NCBI GenBank assembly: GCA_964435115.1
Contig: CAYSYM010000035.1
Coordinates: 1 to 39,666, forward strand
DNA from: CAYSYM01 sp964435115
GTDB lineage: Bacteria > Chloroflexota > UBA6077 > CF-72
Direction: 5' to 3'
Length of the DNA: 39,666 nt
Shown here piece after piece: positions 31,667-39,074 of the stretch (positions are counted from its first letter, which is position 1; each line of letters starts with the position of its first letter). Both the position numbers and the translations under genes were made by a program. The notes beneath the pieces were generated by a model. The model was not told where the DNA came from. It did no database searches and saw nothing but the letters and a program-made list of their open reading frames with translations.

Positions 31667-32238
31667 CGGTGATCCTCCTCGTTGTCGCGCGACGAGTCCA
31701 GTGCCTGCCTCAGTCGACGTATGGCCTGGTACACGTTCGCCCGCGCCGTCTCCGCCGTGCCGCCCATCCTCTGGGCCACCTCGGCGTAGTCGAGGCCCCG
31801 CAGCCGGCGCAGGACGAGCGCCTCGCGCTGGCGGGGTGGGAGGTGCGCCATGAGCTCCCTCACCCGTCGCAGCTCGTCCTGCGCGATCGCCACGTCGTCC
31901 GGCCCGGCCTGCCTCGACGCCACATCCGCCAGCTCCACTGATGGCTCCCGGCGTCGCTTTCGCAGGTAGTCCACGCAGACGTTCGCCGCGATGCGGAACA
32001 GCCACGCGCGTGGCTGGGCGTCGGCCTGACGCTCGAGCCGCCCGTATCCGTAGTGCGCTCGCAGCAGCGTCTCCTGACACAGGTCGTCCGCGTCGGCCGA
32101 CGACCTGACCGTCCGGCCGATGAACCGCCGCAACTCGGCGCCGTGCCGTTTGACGAGCAGCTCGAACGGCACGGGCTCACCACCGGGAGGAGTGGCCAGC
32201 GATGCGGGCGCCGTCGTGGGCAGGTGCGAGCGGGCCAT
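31663..32238 (-). CDS. ECF-type RNA polymerase sigma factor
   Basis: 191 residues. Region 2: FELLVKRHGAELRRFIGRTV, SADADDLCQETLLRAH, PRAWLFRIAANVCVDYLRKRRR. A charged linker leads to region 4: LMAHLPPRQREALVLRRLRG, LDYAEVAQRMGGTAETARA, NVYQAIRRLRQAL. Regions 1 and 3 are missing, as expected for group IV sigma factors. It is translationally coupled to the anti-sigma/alkyltransferase fusion, which should hold it inactive. Upstream on the minus strand TTTCAC and TTGTAG, 18 bp apart, end 7 nt before the ATG; whether this is a self-recognised promoter cannot be judged from one copy. Confidence 0.93.
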   Translation of the reverse strand: MARSHLPTTAPASLATPPGGEPVPFELLVKRHGAELRRFIGRTVRSSADADDLCQETLLRAHYGYGRLERQADAQPRAWLFRIAANVCVDYLRKRRREPSVELADVASRQAGPDDVAIAQDELRRVRELMAHLPPRQREALVLRRLRGLDYAEVAQRMGGTAETARANVYQAIRRLRQALDSSRDNEEDHR

Positions 32239-32349
32239 GCACAGGCTACAACGACGGCTGCCTGACGGTGTGAAAGAGGCTGACGCTTCGACCTTCGGCG
32301 TGTGGCACGCCCGCCCGATGCACCCTTCCCCTCCAGTTGATGCCCGTGG

Positions 32350-33180
32350 TCACCGTCTCGGTGGCCCCTGCTGGATCCGCCGCCGTACCGTCTCCAACCC
32401 ATCCGCCTGGTCCAGCGCGTTCCACCGCGTCTCGATCCACCAGGTGACACCCGCCTCCGCCCAGGAGCGCACGATCGCCGCCGCCCGCTCTCGGTCGTCG
32501 CCTGGCGTTTCGCCTTCCATTACGACGTCAAAGGGCGTGGACCCGGTGCGGTTGGCCCGGACGAACGCGCACACGGCCCGCATCTCGTCGGGAGTCGACA
32601 GCCGGACGGGACCGTCGGCACCCAGCACAGTCGGGATCACGCCGTCGTAGCGAAGGGCGCGGCGCATCGACCTGGCGCGCGGCCACGCCCCTACCACCCA
32701 GATTGGGATCCGCGGCTGCTGCGTGGGCGGCGGTGGTGGACGGAACGCCGTCTCGTGGATCACGTAGTGCCTTCCCGAGTAGCTGAAGGGCTGTCCACGC
32801 CACAGCCCGGTCACGATCTCCAACCCCTCATCCAGGAGCTCCGCACGGGTGCGGCGGTCGGTGACCTCCCCGAAGGCCGCGAATCCAGTGTCGAGCGCCC
32901 CCAGCCCCACCGACAGAATCACCCGACCACCGGACAGACGGTCGAGCGTGGCCGTCTCGCTCGCCAGTTTCCACGGGCGCCGCCGCGAGACGGGCGTGAG
33001 CATCGTGCCCAGGCGGATCTGCCGCGTGCGTACGGCTGCGGCCGCGAGGGACACCCAGGCGTCAACCCCCCACACCGGCTCCCAGACGAAGAAACCGTCC
33101 CAACCCGCCCGCTCCGCGGCGTGGGCCAAGTCAGCGACCGTACCGGCGTCACCACCGGGCAGGACGAATCCGCAGCGCAT
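32350..33180 (-). CDS. LLM-class (luciferase-like) flavin-dependent oxidoreductase
   Basis: 276 residues, bacterial luciferase fold. Motifs: GWDGFFVWEPVWGVDAWVSLAAAA, IRLGTMLTPVSRRRPWKLASE (flavin-binding strand), LDRLSGGRVILSVGLGA, FSYSGRHYV and IPIWVVGAWPRARSMRRALRYDGVIPT. Such enzymes use reduced FMN or F420 on varied substrates; no specific reaction can be assigned. GGGAGGT is 5 nt before ATG 33180 and TAAGGT at 33205-33200 is a -10 candidate. It is the first of three minus-strand genes (this, sigma, anti-sigma/alkyltransferase) that lie between the two parS sites; a 111-bp gap separates it from sigma. Confidence 0.88.
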   Translation of the reverse strand: MRCGFVLPGGDAGTVADLAHAAERAGWDGFFVWEPVWGVDAWVSLAAAAVRTRQIRLGTMLTPVSRRRPWKLASETATLDRLSGGRVILSVGLGALDTGFAAFGEVTDRRTRAELLDEGLEIVTGLWRGQPFSYSGRHYVIHETAFRPPPPPTQQPRIPIWVVGAWPRARSMRRALRYDGVIPTVLGADGPVRLSTPDEMRAVCAFVRANRTGSTPFDVVMEGETPGDDRERAAAIVRSWAEAGVTWWIETRWNALDQADGLETVRRRIQQGPPRR

Positions 33181-33273
33181 ACGTCACCTCCCCCTCACAC
33201 CTTACGCGGCCCCGTCGGCCTTGCGGGTGCCCGGCACTCGCGTTCGGGAGTATCCACCAGGACCCGTGGCTCG

Positions 33274-33301
33274 GGGCGATGTTTCACGTGAAACATCGCC
33301 C
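33274..33301. other. parS: parS centromere site (perfect 16-mer) inside a 28-bp perfect palindrome
   Basis: TGTTTCACGTGAAACA at 33280-33295 matches the parS consensus at all 16 positions. Symmetry continues outward (GGGCGA to the left, TCGCCC to the right), giving 28 perfectly palindromic bases at 33274-33301, longer than ParB needs. It lies between the LLM oxidoreductase start and the rpmH promoter. Confidence 0.96.
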
Positions 33302-33324
33302 TTTCGACGCGCCCGCGGGGCCAC

Positions 33325-33333
33325 TGCTATACT
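33325..33333 (+). promoter_or_regulatory. Extended -10 promoter of the rpmH operon
   Basis: TGCTATACT at 33325-33333 is an extended -10 (TGn plus TATACT). No good -35 is seen, as the parS palindrome ends at 33301 in that region. A leader of about 100 nt to the rpmH start is predicted. Confidence 0.55.
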
Positions 33334-33423
33334 GCGCCGACGTCCCGCTCCCCGGCCCAGCCGTGCCGCGCCGCGGCGCGTACCTGGTCCCGACCTCTGG
33401 GCCAGAGCCACGGCCCACCTGCT

Positions 33424-33441
33424 CCGAGGAGTGACCTCCGG
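33424..33441 (+). promoter_or_regulatory. Hairpin masking the rpmH ribosome-binding site
   Basis: CCGAGG at 33424-33429 can pair with CCTC-CGG at 33435-33441 (one bulged C), enclosing part of the SD GAGGAG (33426-33431) and reaching the first base of the GTG start. It could modulate rpmH translation. Confidence 0.35.
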
Positions 33442-33581
33442 TGCCCAAGCGTACCTACCAGCCCAAGCGCGTCCCGCGCAAGCGCCAGCACGGCTTCCTG
33501 AAGCGCATGCTGAGCGCCGCCGGCCGAGCCGTCCTGAAGCACCGCCGGCTGCGGGGCCGCCAGCGCCTGACGGTCGTCTGA
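33441..33581 (+). CDS. rpmH: 50S ribosomal protein L34
   Basis: 46 residues, too short for automatic ORF cut-offs but unmistakable: MPKRTYQPKRVPRKRQHGFL, then KRMLSAAGRAVLKHRRLRGR and QRLTVV. The family reads KRTyQPs.rkrkr.hGFr.RM.t..Gr.vl..RR.kGR..L. Basic protein of the large subunit near the exit tunnel. GTG 33441 has GAGGAG 9 nt upstream. First gene of the conserved rpmH-rnpA-yidD-yidC-jag run; it is followed by rnpA after 65 bp. Confidence 0.96.
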   Translation: MPKRTYQPKRVPRKRQHGFLKRMLSAAGRAVLKHRRLRGRQRLTVV

Positions 33582-33646
33582 CCCCCCGCGAGGGCGGGCG
33601 CCGCCCCGCGCCCCCTGCCCCCACCCCGCCTCCCGAACCATGTGCG

Positions 33647-34009
33647 ATGAAGCGCGAGCAGCGGCTGCGCAGCAGCGAGGCGTTCCGCCGCGTCCGCGAG
33701 CAGGCCGCTCGATCCTCGCCCCATCCACTCCTGGTGCTGCACGTCGCCCCCAACGGGCTCGAGCACGCGCGCGTGGGCATCACCGTCGGTAAACGGGTCG
33801 GCACGGCCGTCGTCCGCAACCGCGTTCGACGTCGCATCTCCGCGGCCGTCCGTTCCCTCTACCCCACTCTCCAGGGGGGCCACGACCTCGTCTTCGTGGC
33901 CCGGCCCGCCAGCGCCCAGGCCACCTGGGTCGACCTCCTCCAGGCCGTCGAGGCGGCCACCAGGCGCGCCGGGCTGCGGCGCGACGCCGCGACGCGAGTC
34001 ACCACCTGA
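33647..34009 (+). CDS. rnpA: Ribonuclease P protein component
   Basis: 120 residues. The central cleft and RNR motif are clear: VGITVGKRVGTAVVRNRVRRRI, preceded by LRSSEAFRRVRE and followed by the HDLVFVARPAS strand. It assists the RNase P RNA in maturing the 5' end of tRNAs. ATG 33647 begins MKREQRLRSS, the usual start; the open frame upstream is non-conserved. Three bases separate it from yidD. Confidence 0.95.
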   Translation: MKREQRLRSSEAFRRVREQAARSSPHPLLVLHVAPNGLEHARVGITVGKRVGTAVVRNRVRRRISAAVRSLYPTLQGGHDLVFVARPASAQATWVDLLQAVEAATRRAGLRRDAATRVTT

Positions 34010-34012
34010 GCC

Positions 34013-34297
34013 ATGGCTGTCACCCGCACGCCGGCGCCTCCCCACCGCCACCTCGCGCTCGCCCCGCGCCACGCGGCCATGCTCCTGGTCCGCCTCTACC
34101 AGGCGACTATCAGCCCCCTCCTGCCCAACGCCTGCCGGTACGCACCGAGCTGCTCCCACTACGCCTACACCGCCCTCGAACGCCACGGGCTCATCCGGGG
34201 TGGCTGGCTCACCCTCCAGCGCTTGACGCGCTGCCAGCCGTGGGGCGGTAGCGGCTACGATCCCGTCCCGCCCGCGATGCGCGATACTGCCCGCTAA
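34013..34297 (+). CDS. yidD: Membrane protein insertion efficiency factor YidD
   Basis: 94 residues. Family core: LYQATISPLLPNACRYAPSCSHYAYTALERHGLIRGGWLTLQ with the three-Cys region (CRYAPSC ... RC) and PWGGSGYDPVP. It is a small amphipathic membrane-associated protein that aids YidC-dependent insertion. The roughly 22-residue N-terminal Pro/His-rich extension is not conserved. Lies directly between rnpA and yidC. Confidence 0.94.
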   Translation: MAVTRTPAPPHRHLALAPRHAAMLLVRLYQATISPLLPNACRYAPSCSHYAYTALERHGLIRGGWLTLQRLTRCQPWGGSGYDPVPPAMRDTAR

Positions 34298-34315
34298 CCA
34301 CCCCGGGAGCACGCT

Positions 34316-35731
34316 TTGGACTTCCTCCTCCCCCTCTGGAACCCCTTCATCGTCCACCCGCTGATGGCTGGCCTGCGGGCGCTCGCCACGCCGCTCGAGG
34401 CCGTCGTCAGCCCGGGCCTGGCGGGCGGCCTGGCGATCATCCTGTTCACCATCATCATCCGCCTCCTCCTGCTGCCGCTGTCGCTCACGCAGGTCCGCTC
34501 CCAGAAGGCGCAGATGGCCATCCAGCCGGAGCTGAAAGCCCTCCAGAAGAAGTTCAAAGGCGACCGCGAGGGGCTGGCCCGCGCTCAGATGGCGCTCTAC
34601 AAGGAACGCGGCGTCAATCCCGCCGCCGGCTGCCTGCCCCTGGTCGTGCAGCTGCCGATCCTCTTCGGCATGTACGCCGCCATGCTGCAGCTCTCCACCC
34701 AGGGGCTCACGCTCGACCAGGTGCAGACGCGTCAGCTCGAGTTGGGCCGCGTCACTTACGCCGCCACCCGGCCCGGCGAGCCGCAGCCACGCAACCAGTT
34801 CGTCCTGGCGACGCTCCGTGTCGTGCCCCGTGCCGCCAGCCCGATCACCCTCGAACTGCCCCAGGACGCGGCGTCCGTGGCGGTCAACGGCACCCCGCTG
34901 CTCGAGGCGCAGGGGACCCAGGGGCTCACCCTCACCCCGGGCCAGCCCACGCCGAACACCAACCCGCCCAACACCCCCAACGGCCGCGCCAGCATCTTCC
35001 TCCGCCCCGGCGGCGAGCGTAACCCGGACGGCACGCTCAACCGCAACGTGCCCGTCGAAGTCGGCACGCCGTACCTCGTGGAGATCGAAGTCAACGCGCC
35101 TCAAACCCGCGTCACCGCCGCCGCGGTGGCGGTCACCTACGACCCGGGCGTCCTGGAGGTCCAGGCCGTCGACACCCCGCCACTGGAAGACCTGGCCTTC
35201 AAGAGCGACTTCCTCGGACTCCCCAGCCTCGGCGAGCCCGACCTGATCTACGTCGGCGGCTTCGGCATCCCAGGCCTCCTGCTGCTCCTGATGACGATCA
35301 CCTCCTTCCTCTCCCAGCGCATGGTCAGCATGCCGACCGAGGACCCCCAGCAGCAGGCGATGATGCGCTCCATGGCCTTCATGCCGCTGCTGTACCTGTT
35401 CTTCTTCCTCAGCACGCCGGCCGGCCTGGTGCTCTACTGGCTGGTCAGCAACCTGTTCACCATGGTCCAGCAGTACTTCGTGACCGGCCTCGGCCTGCTG
35501 GGCGGCGACCTCCAGCGGCTCACCGGCCGCGACTTCCAGCCCGCCTGGGCACACGTGGGCGGGGCGCCTGGGCCGAGCCAGAGCAAGAACGGCGTGGTGC
35601 GCGATGGCCGGGCCGACCTGGCCGCCGACGAGCTGGACGAATCTACACCTGCCGAGCGCCAGCGGGCCGCGGCCGACGCGCGCCGCACACGCCCCGCCTC
35701 CGGCAAGGGGAGGAAACGTGGCAAGCGTTGA
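34316..35731 (+). CDS. yidC: Membrane protein insertase YidC/Oxa1 with a large extracytoplasmic insertion
   Basis: 471 residues; type II YidC proteins of this gene order are usually about 260-330. TM1 (37-57) carries the conserved groove Arg49 (IIIRLLLLPLS); the cytoplasmic helical hairpin includes SQKAQMAIQPELKALQKKFKG; TM2 is PLVVQLPILFGMYAAML. Between residues about 128 and 298 is an extra region with VEVGTPYLVEIEVNAPQTRV and AVAVTYDPGVLEVQAV, resembling a cohesin-type beta-sandwich. The normal sequence resumes at FLGLPSLGEPDLIYVGG, with TM3-5 to residue about 390 and a charged tail ending SGKGRKRGKR. TTG 34316 is preceded by GGGAG at 6 nt. The stop lies inside jag. Confidence 0.93.
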   Translation: MDFLLPLWNPFIVHPLMAGLRALATPLEAVVSPGLAGGLAIILFTIIIRLLLLPLSLTQVRSQKAQMAIQPELKALQKKFKGDREGLARAQMALYKERGVNPAAGCLPLVVQLPILFGMYAAMLQLSTQGLTLDQVQTRQLELGRVTYAATRPGEPQPRNQFVLATLRVVPRAASPITLELPQDAASVAVNGTPLLEAQGTQGLTLTPGQPTPNTNPPNTPNGRASIFLRPGGERNPDGTLNRNVPVEVGTPYLVEIEVNAPQTRVTAAAVAVTYDPGVLEVQAVDTPPLEDLAFKSDFLGLPSLGEPDLIYVGGFGIPGLLLLLMTITSFLSQRMVSMPTEDPQQQAMMRSMAFMPLLYLFFFLSTPAGLVLYWLVSNLFTMVQQYFVTGLGLLGGDLQRLTGRDFQPAWAHVGGAPGPSQSKNGVVRDGRADLAADELDESTPAERQRAAADARRTRPASGKGRKRGKR

Positions 35732-36512
35732 AGCCTCCGGGCAAACCGTGGATGATGCGATTGACGCGGCGCTGGAGCAGCTAGACCTGGACGAGGACCA
35801 GGTCGAGATCGAAGTGCTCGCCCCAGGCGGGGACGGCCAACCGGCCCATGTGCGCGTGACGCCGCGCGCGGATGCCGGCGTCGCCCCGCCTGAGGGTGCC
35901 GCCACCTGGGACGAACCCCTCGCGACCGCGGGCCGCGAGATCCTCGAGGACCTGCTGGACTACATGGGCTTTCCCGGCGAAGTGGACGTGCTCCGCGCCG
36001 GGGAGGAGAGCGGCACGCCGACGCTGGCCATGGCCGTCGTCGATGGCGACTCCATGGGCGCCCTGATCGGACGCCGCGGCGAGACCTTGCAGGCCCTCCA
36101 GTTCATCTGCCAGCTCCTGGTCAACCGGCGCGTTGGCCACTGGACCCGCGTCCTCCTCGACGTCGAAGGCTACCGGTCGCGGCGAGAGCGCTACCTCAAG
36201 GACACGGCGCTCCGCGCGGCGGAGAAGGCCATGCGCTACCGCGAAGCCATTGAGCTGGAGCCGATGATCCCCAGCGAGCGGCGCATCGTCCACCTGGCCC
36301 TGGCCGACCACGAGTACGTGGCCACCCACTCCGAGGGCGAGGGCGAGCACCGGCGGGTCATCGTGGAGCCCACGCCGGAGTTCGTGAAGCAGCACGGCGG
36401 ACCGCCCGAGGGAGCTGGACGGCGTCCGTTCGCCCAGAGCGGTGGCTTCGGGCGCGGCGGCCGTTCGGGTGGCCGCTCGCGGCTCGGGCCTCGCGGCTTC
36501 GGCCGCCACTAA
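35718..36512 (+). CDS. jag: RNA-binding protein Jag/KhpB (Jag-N, KH and R3H domains)
   Basis: 264 residues. Jag_N: VEASGQTVDDAIDAALEQLDLDEDQVEIEVL. KH: DSMGALIGRRGETLQALQF with the GxxG loop. R3H: PSERRIVHLALADHEYVATHSEGEGEHRRV with the R-x3-H motif. The last 40 residues are Gly/Arg-rich (GGFGRGGRSGGRSRLG), an RNA-binding-type tail not typical of all Jag proteins. GTG 35718 overlaps the yidC 3' end by 14 bp with GGGGAGG upstream. Homologues bind RNA with KhpA and affect cell-wall growth. Confidence 0.93.
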   Translation: MASVEASGQTVDDAIDAALEQLDLDEDQVEIEVLAPGGDGQPAHVRVTPRADAGVAPPEGAATWDEPLATAGREILEDLLDYMGFPGEVDVLRAGEESGTPTLAMAVVDGDSMGALIGRRGETLQALQFICQLLVNRRVGHWTRVLLDVEGYRSRRERYLKDTALRAAEKAMRYREAIELEPMIPSERRIVHLALADHEYVATHSEGEGEHRRVIVEPTPEFVKQHGGPPEGAGRRPFAQSGGFGRGGRSGGRSRLGPRGFGRH

Positions 36513-36535
36513 CGGCGTCGCCTGCCCCCATCGCG

Positions 36536-37417
36536 GTGGCTGAGCCCGCCGGCGCCCTCGACTACCTGATCCTGGGCCACGTCACGGTCGATCGGCTGGC
36601 TGGCCACCGCGTCGTCCTGGGCGGCACCGCCACCTACGCCGCTCTGGCGGCACGCAACCTGGGGGCCCGCGTGGCGATCCACACCAGCGCCTCCTATGAG
36701 CCCGCGCTCGTCGACACCCTCTATGGCACCATGGTCGCCCGCGTCCCCTCCGACTTCACGACCTGCTTCGTGAACGAGTATCACGCCGGCCGGCGCCGCC
36801 AGGTCATCGAGTCGCTCGCCGCGCCGCTCACCTACGAGCAGCTCCTGCCAGAGTGGCGCACTCCGCCCCTCGTGCACTTCGGCCCCCTCTGCCAGGAGGT
36901 CGACGCGTCCCTTGTCGATCGCTTCCCCACCTCGATGATCGGCGTCACTCCCCAGGGGTGGATGCGTGCCTGGGGCGCGGATGGCGTGGTGCACGCCGTC
37001 GCTTGGGCGGATGCCGACCGCGTCCTCGCGCGCGCCGACGCCGTCGTGATCTCCGAGCAGGACGTCGCCCACCCCGCGATGATCGACGAGTGGGCGTGCA
37101 AGGCGCGGCTCCTGGTCGTCACCCTGGCCGACCGCGGCTGCCACGTCTACAAGCAGGGCCAGGCCGGCCCGTACCACTCGCCGGCGTTCGCACCCGCCCG
37201 GGAGGTCGACCCCACCGGGGCCGGCGACGTGTTCGCGGCCGCCTACTTTTGGCACCTGCGACAGACGGGTGACTGGCGCCAGGCCGCCGACTGGGCCAAC
37301 TGCGTGGCGTCCTTCGTCGTCGAGAGGCGGGGGATCGCCGGCATTCCCAGGCTCGAAGACGTGGAGCGGCGCTGGCGGAGCGGCGCGCGCCTGGGCGTGC
37401 AGGTCAGCCCGGCGTGA
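36536..37417 (+). CDS. PfkB-family carbohydrate/nucleoside kinase
   Basis: 293 residues, ribokinase-like fold. It begins YLILGHVTVDRL and has a short GGTATYAALAARNLGARV lid-side motif. ATP-site residues DPTGAGDVFAAAYFWHL include the catalytic base Asp231 in GAGD. The substrate cannot be read from the sequence. Homologues between jag and parA are not part of the general conserved set. GTG 36536 starts 24 bp after jag, and the stop overlaps parA by 4 bp (GTGA). Confidence 0.88.
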   Translation: MAEPAGALDYLILGHVTVDRLAGHRVVLGGTATYAALAARNLGARVAIHTSASYEPALVDTLYGTMVARVPSDFTTCFVNEYHAGRRRQVIESLAAPLTYEQLLPEWRTPPLVHFGPLCQEVDASLVDRFPTSMIGVTPQGWMRAWGADGVVHAVAWADADRVLARADAVVISEQDVAHPAMIDEWACKARLLVVTLADRGCHVYKQGQAGPYHSPAFAPAREVDPTGAGDVFAAAYFWHLRQTGDWRQAADWANCVASFVVERRGIAGIPRLEDVERRWRSGARLGVQVSPA

Positions 37418-38181
37418 GCCTTGTGGTCGCCATCGCCAACCAGAAGGGCGGCGTCGGCAAGACGACCACCGCCGTGAACCTGAGCGCGTACCTTGCCCTC
37501 GTCGGGCGCGTCCTCCTGGTCGACATGGATGCGCAGGCGAACGCCACCAGCTCCCTGGGCGTCGATCCGCGCCAGGTGTCTCGCTCCATGTACGAGGTCC
37601 TGATCGGCCAGGCGGTCCTGGAGGAAGCCCTCCTCGCCGCGGTGCGCCCCAGCCTCGACCTGGCCCCCGCCAACCACGCCCTGGCCGGCGCGCAGATCGA
37701 GCTCGTCGGGCTCAGCGACCGCGAGCGCCGCCTGCGTGATGCACTCGCCCCGGTGCGCGACCAGTACGACGTCGTCCTGATCGACTGCCCGCCTTCCCTG
37801 GGTATCCTCACCCTCAACGCGCTCGTCGCGGCCGACACGCTGCTCGCCCCGGTCCAGTGCGAGTACCTGGCACTGGAGGGGTTGGGCCAGCTCGTCCAGA
37901 CGATGATCCTCGTGCGCGAGCGCCTCAACCCGCGCCTCGAGCTGCTGGGTATGCTCATGACGATGCACGATCCCCGCACCAACCTCTCCAGCCAGGTCAT
38001 CAGCGAAGTCCGCCAGCACTTCCCGGCCGAGACGTTCGAGACGGTCATCCCACGCAGCGTGCGGCTGAGCGAAGCGCCGAGCCATGGCCAGGCGATCCTG
38101 GAGTATGACCCCACCTCTCGAGGCGCCGGCGCGTACGCCGAGCTGGCCCAGGAGCTGGTGCGGCGAGGGCTGCTGGCGTGA
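37414..38181 (+). CDS. parA: Chromosome partitioning ATPase ParA (Soj)
   Basis: 255 residues. Deviant Walker A NQKGGVGKTTTAVNL (Lys11 and Lys16), Walker A' VLLVDMDAQANATSSLG, Walker B VVLIDCPPSLGILTLNAL, and the C-terminal ETVIPRSVRLSEAPSHGQAILEYDP typical of chromosomal Soj. It binds DNA non-specifically as an ATP dimer and moves ParB-parS complexes. Translationally coupled to both neighbours through GTGA overlaps. Confidence 0.96.
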   Translation: MSLVVAIANQKGGVGKTTTAVNLSAYLALVGRVLLVDMDAQANATSSLGVDPRQVSRSMYEVLIGQAVLEEALLAAVRPSLDLAPANHALAGAQIELVGLSDRERRLRDALAPVRDQYDVVLIDCPPSLGILTLNALVAADTLLAPVQCEYLALEGLGQLVQTMILVRERLNPRLELLGMLMTMHDPRTNLSSQVISEVRQHFPAETFETVIPRSVRLSEAPSHGQAILEYDPTSRGAGAYAELAQELVRRGLLA

Positions 38182-39035
38182 CCCGCCCCAGCGAACGCGG
38201 CCTGGGCCGCGGGCTGGGCGCCCTCATCCCTCAGGCGCCGCTGCCTCAGGGGCTACACGAGGTCCCGGCGGACCACATCCAACCCAACCCGCGCCAGCCC
38301 CGCGCACGGCTGGACCCGCGAGCGCTCGAGGAGCTGGCGCAGTCCATCCGCGAGCACGGCCTCCTGCAGCCGGTCGTCCTCAGCCGCCGGCAAGATGGCA
38401 GCTACCAGCTCATTGCCGGCGAGCGGCGGTGGCGGGCGGCCCAGCTCGCCGGCCTGGCCACGGTGCCGGCGGTCGTCAAGGAGGCGACTCCTCAGTCCAG
38501 CCTGGAGATGGCGCTGGTCGAGAATCTCCAGCGGCACGATCTCAACCCGCTGGAGGAAGCGCTCGCCTACAGGGTGCTCATCGACGAGCACGGCCTGACC
38601 CAGGAGACGGTCTCACAACGGGTGGGCAAGAGCCGCGCGGCGGTCACCAACACCCTCCGCCTCCTCCAGCTTCCCGAGCCAGCGCGCCATGCCCTGGCCG
38701 CAGGCGCGATCACGGAAGGCCACGCCCGGGCACTCCTCGCCGTCGAAACCGACCAGGCGCGCCTGGCCCTGCTCCGGCGTGTCGTCGACGAGGAGCTGAG
38801 CGTCCGCGAGACCGAGGCGCTCGCCCGCCGCCCGGCGGCCCCGCCGGGCGAGAGGCTGCCCGCGTCCCGCGCTCCCCAGGCTGACCCCGACCGGCTACGG
38901 CTCGAGGAGGCCTTCCGCCAGGCGCTTGGAACCCGCGTCCAGCTCGTCCGCCGCCGGCGCGGCGGCCGCCTGGTCATCCACTTCTACTCGGACGAGGAGC
39001 TCCAGGGCCTCTACGAGGCGATCGTCCGCGAGTAG
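38178..39035 (+). CDS. parB: Chromosome partitioning protein ParB (Spo0J)
   Basis: 285 residues. It starts ERGLGRGLGALIPQ, then the IQPNPRQPRARLDPRALEELAQSIREHGLLQPVVL domain, the CTP-binding motif GERRWRAAQLAGL, LVENLQRHDLNPLEEALAY, the helix-turn-helix LTQETVSQRVGKSRAAVTNTLRLL and a C-terminal dimerisation region. Its targets are the two parS sites at 30821 and 33280. GTG 38178 overlaps the parA stop. Confidence 0.96.
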   Translation: MTRPSERGLGRGLGALIPQAPLPQGLHEVPADHIQPNPRQPRARLDPRALEELAQSIREHGLLQPVVLSRRQDGSYQLIAGERRWRAAQLAGLATVPAVVKEATPQSSLEMALVENLQRHDLNPLEEALAYRVLIDEHGLTQETVSQRVGKSRAAVTNTLRLLQLPEPARHALAAGAITEGHARALLAVETDQARLALLRRVVDEELSVRETEALARRPAAPPGERLPASRAPQADPDRLRLEEAFRQALGTRVQLVRRRRGGRLVIHFYSDEELQGLYEAIVRE

Positions 39036-39074
39036 GAGGCGTGCTCACGGCAACGCCGCGCCGCGCACTCGCGC

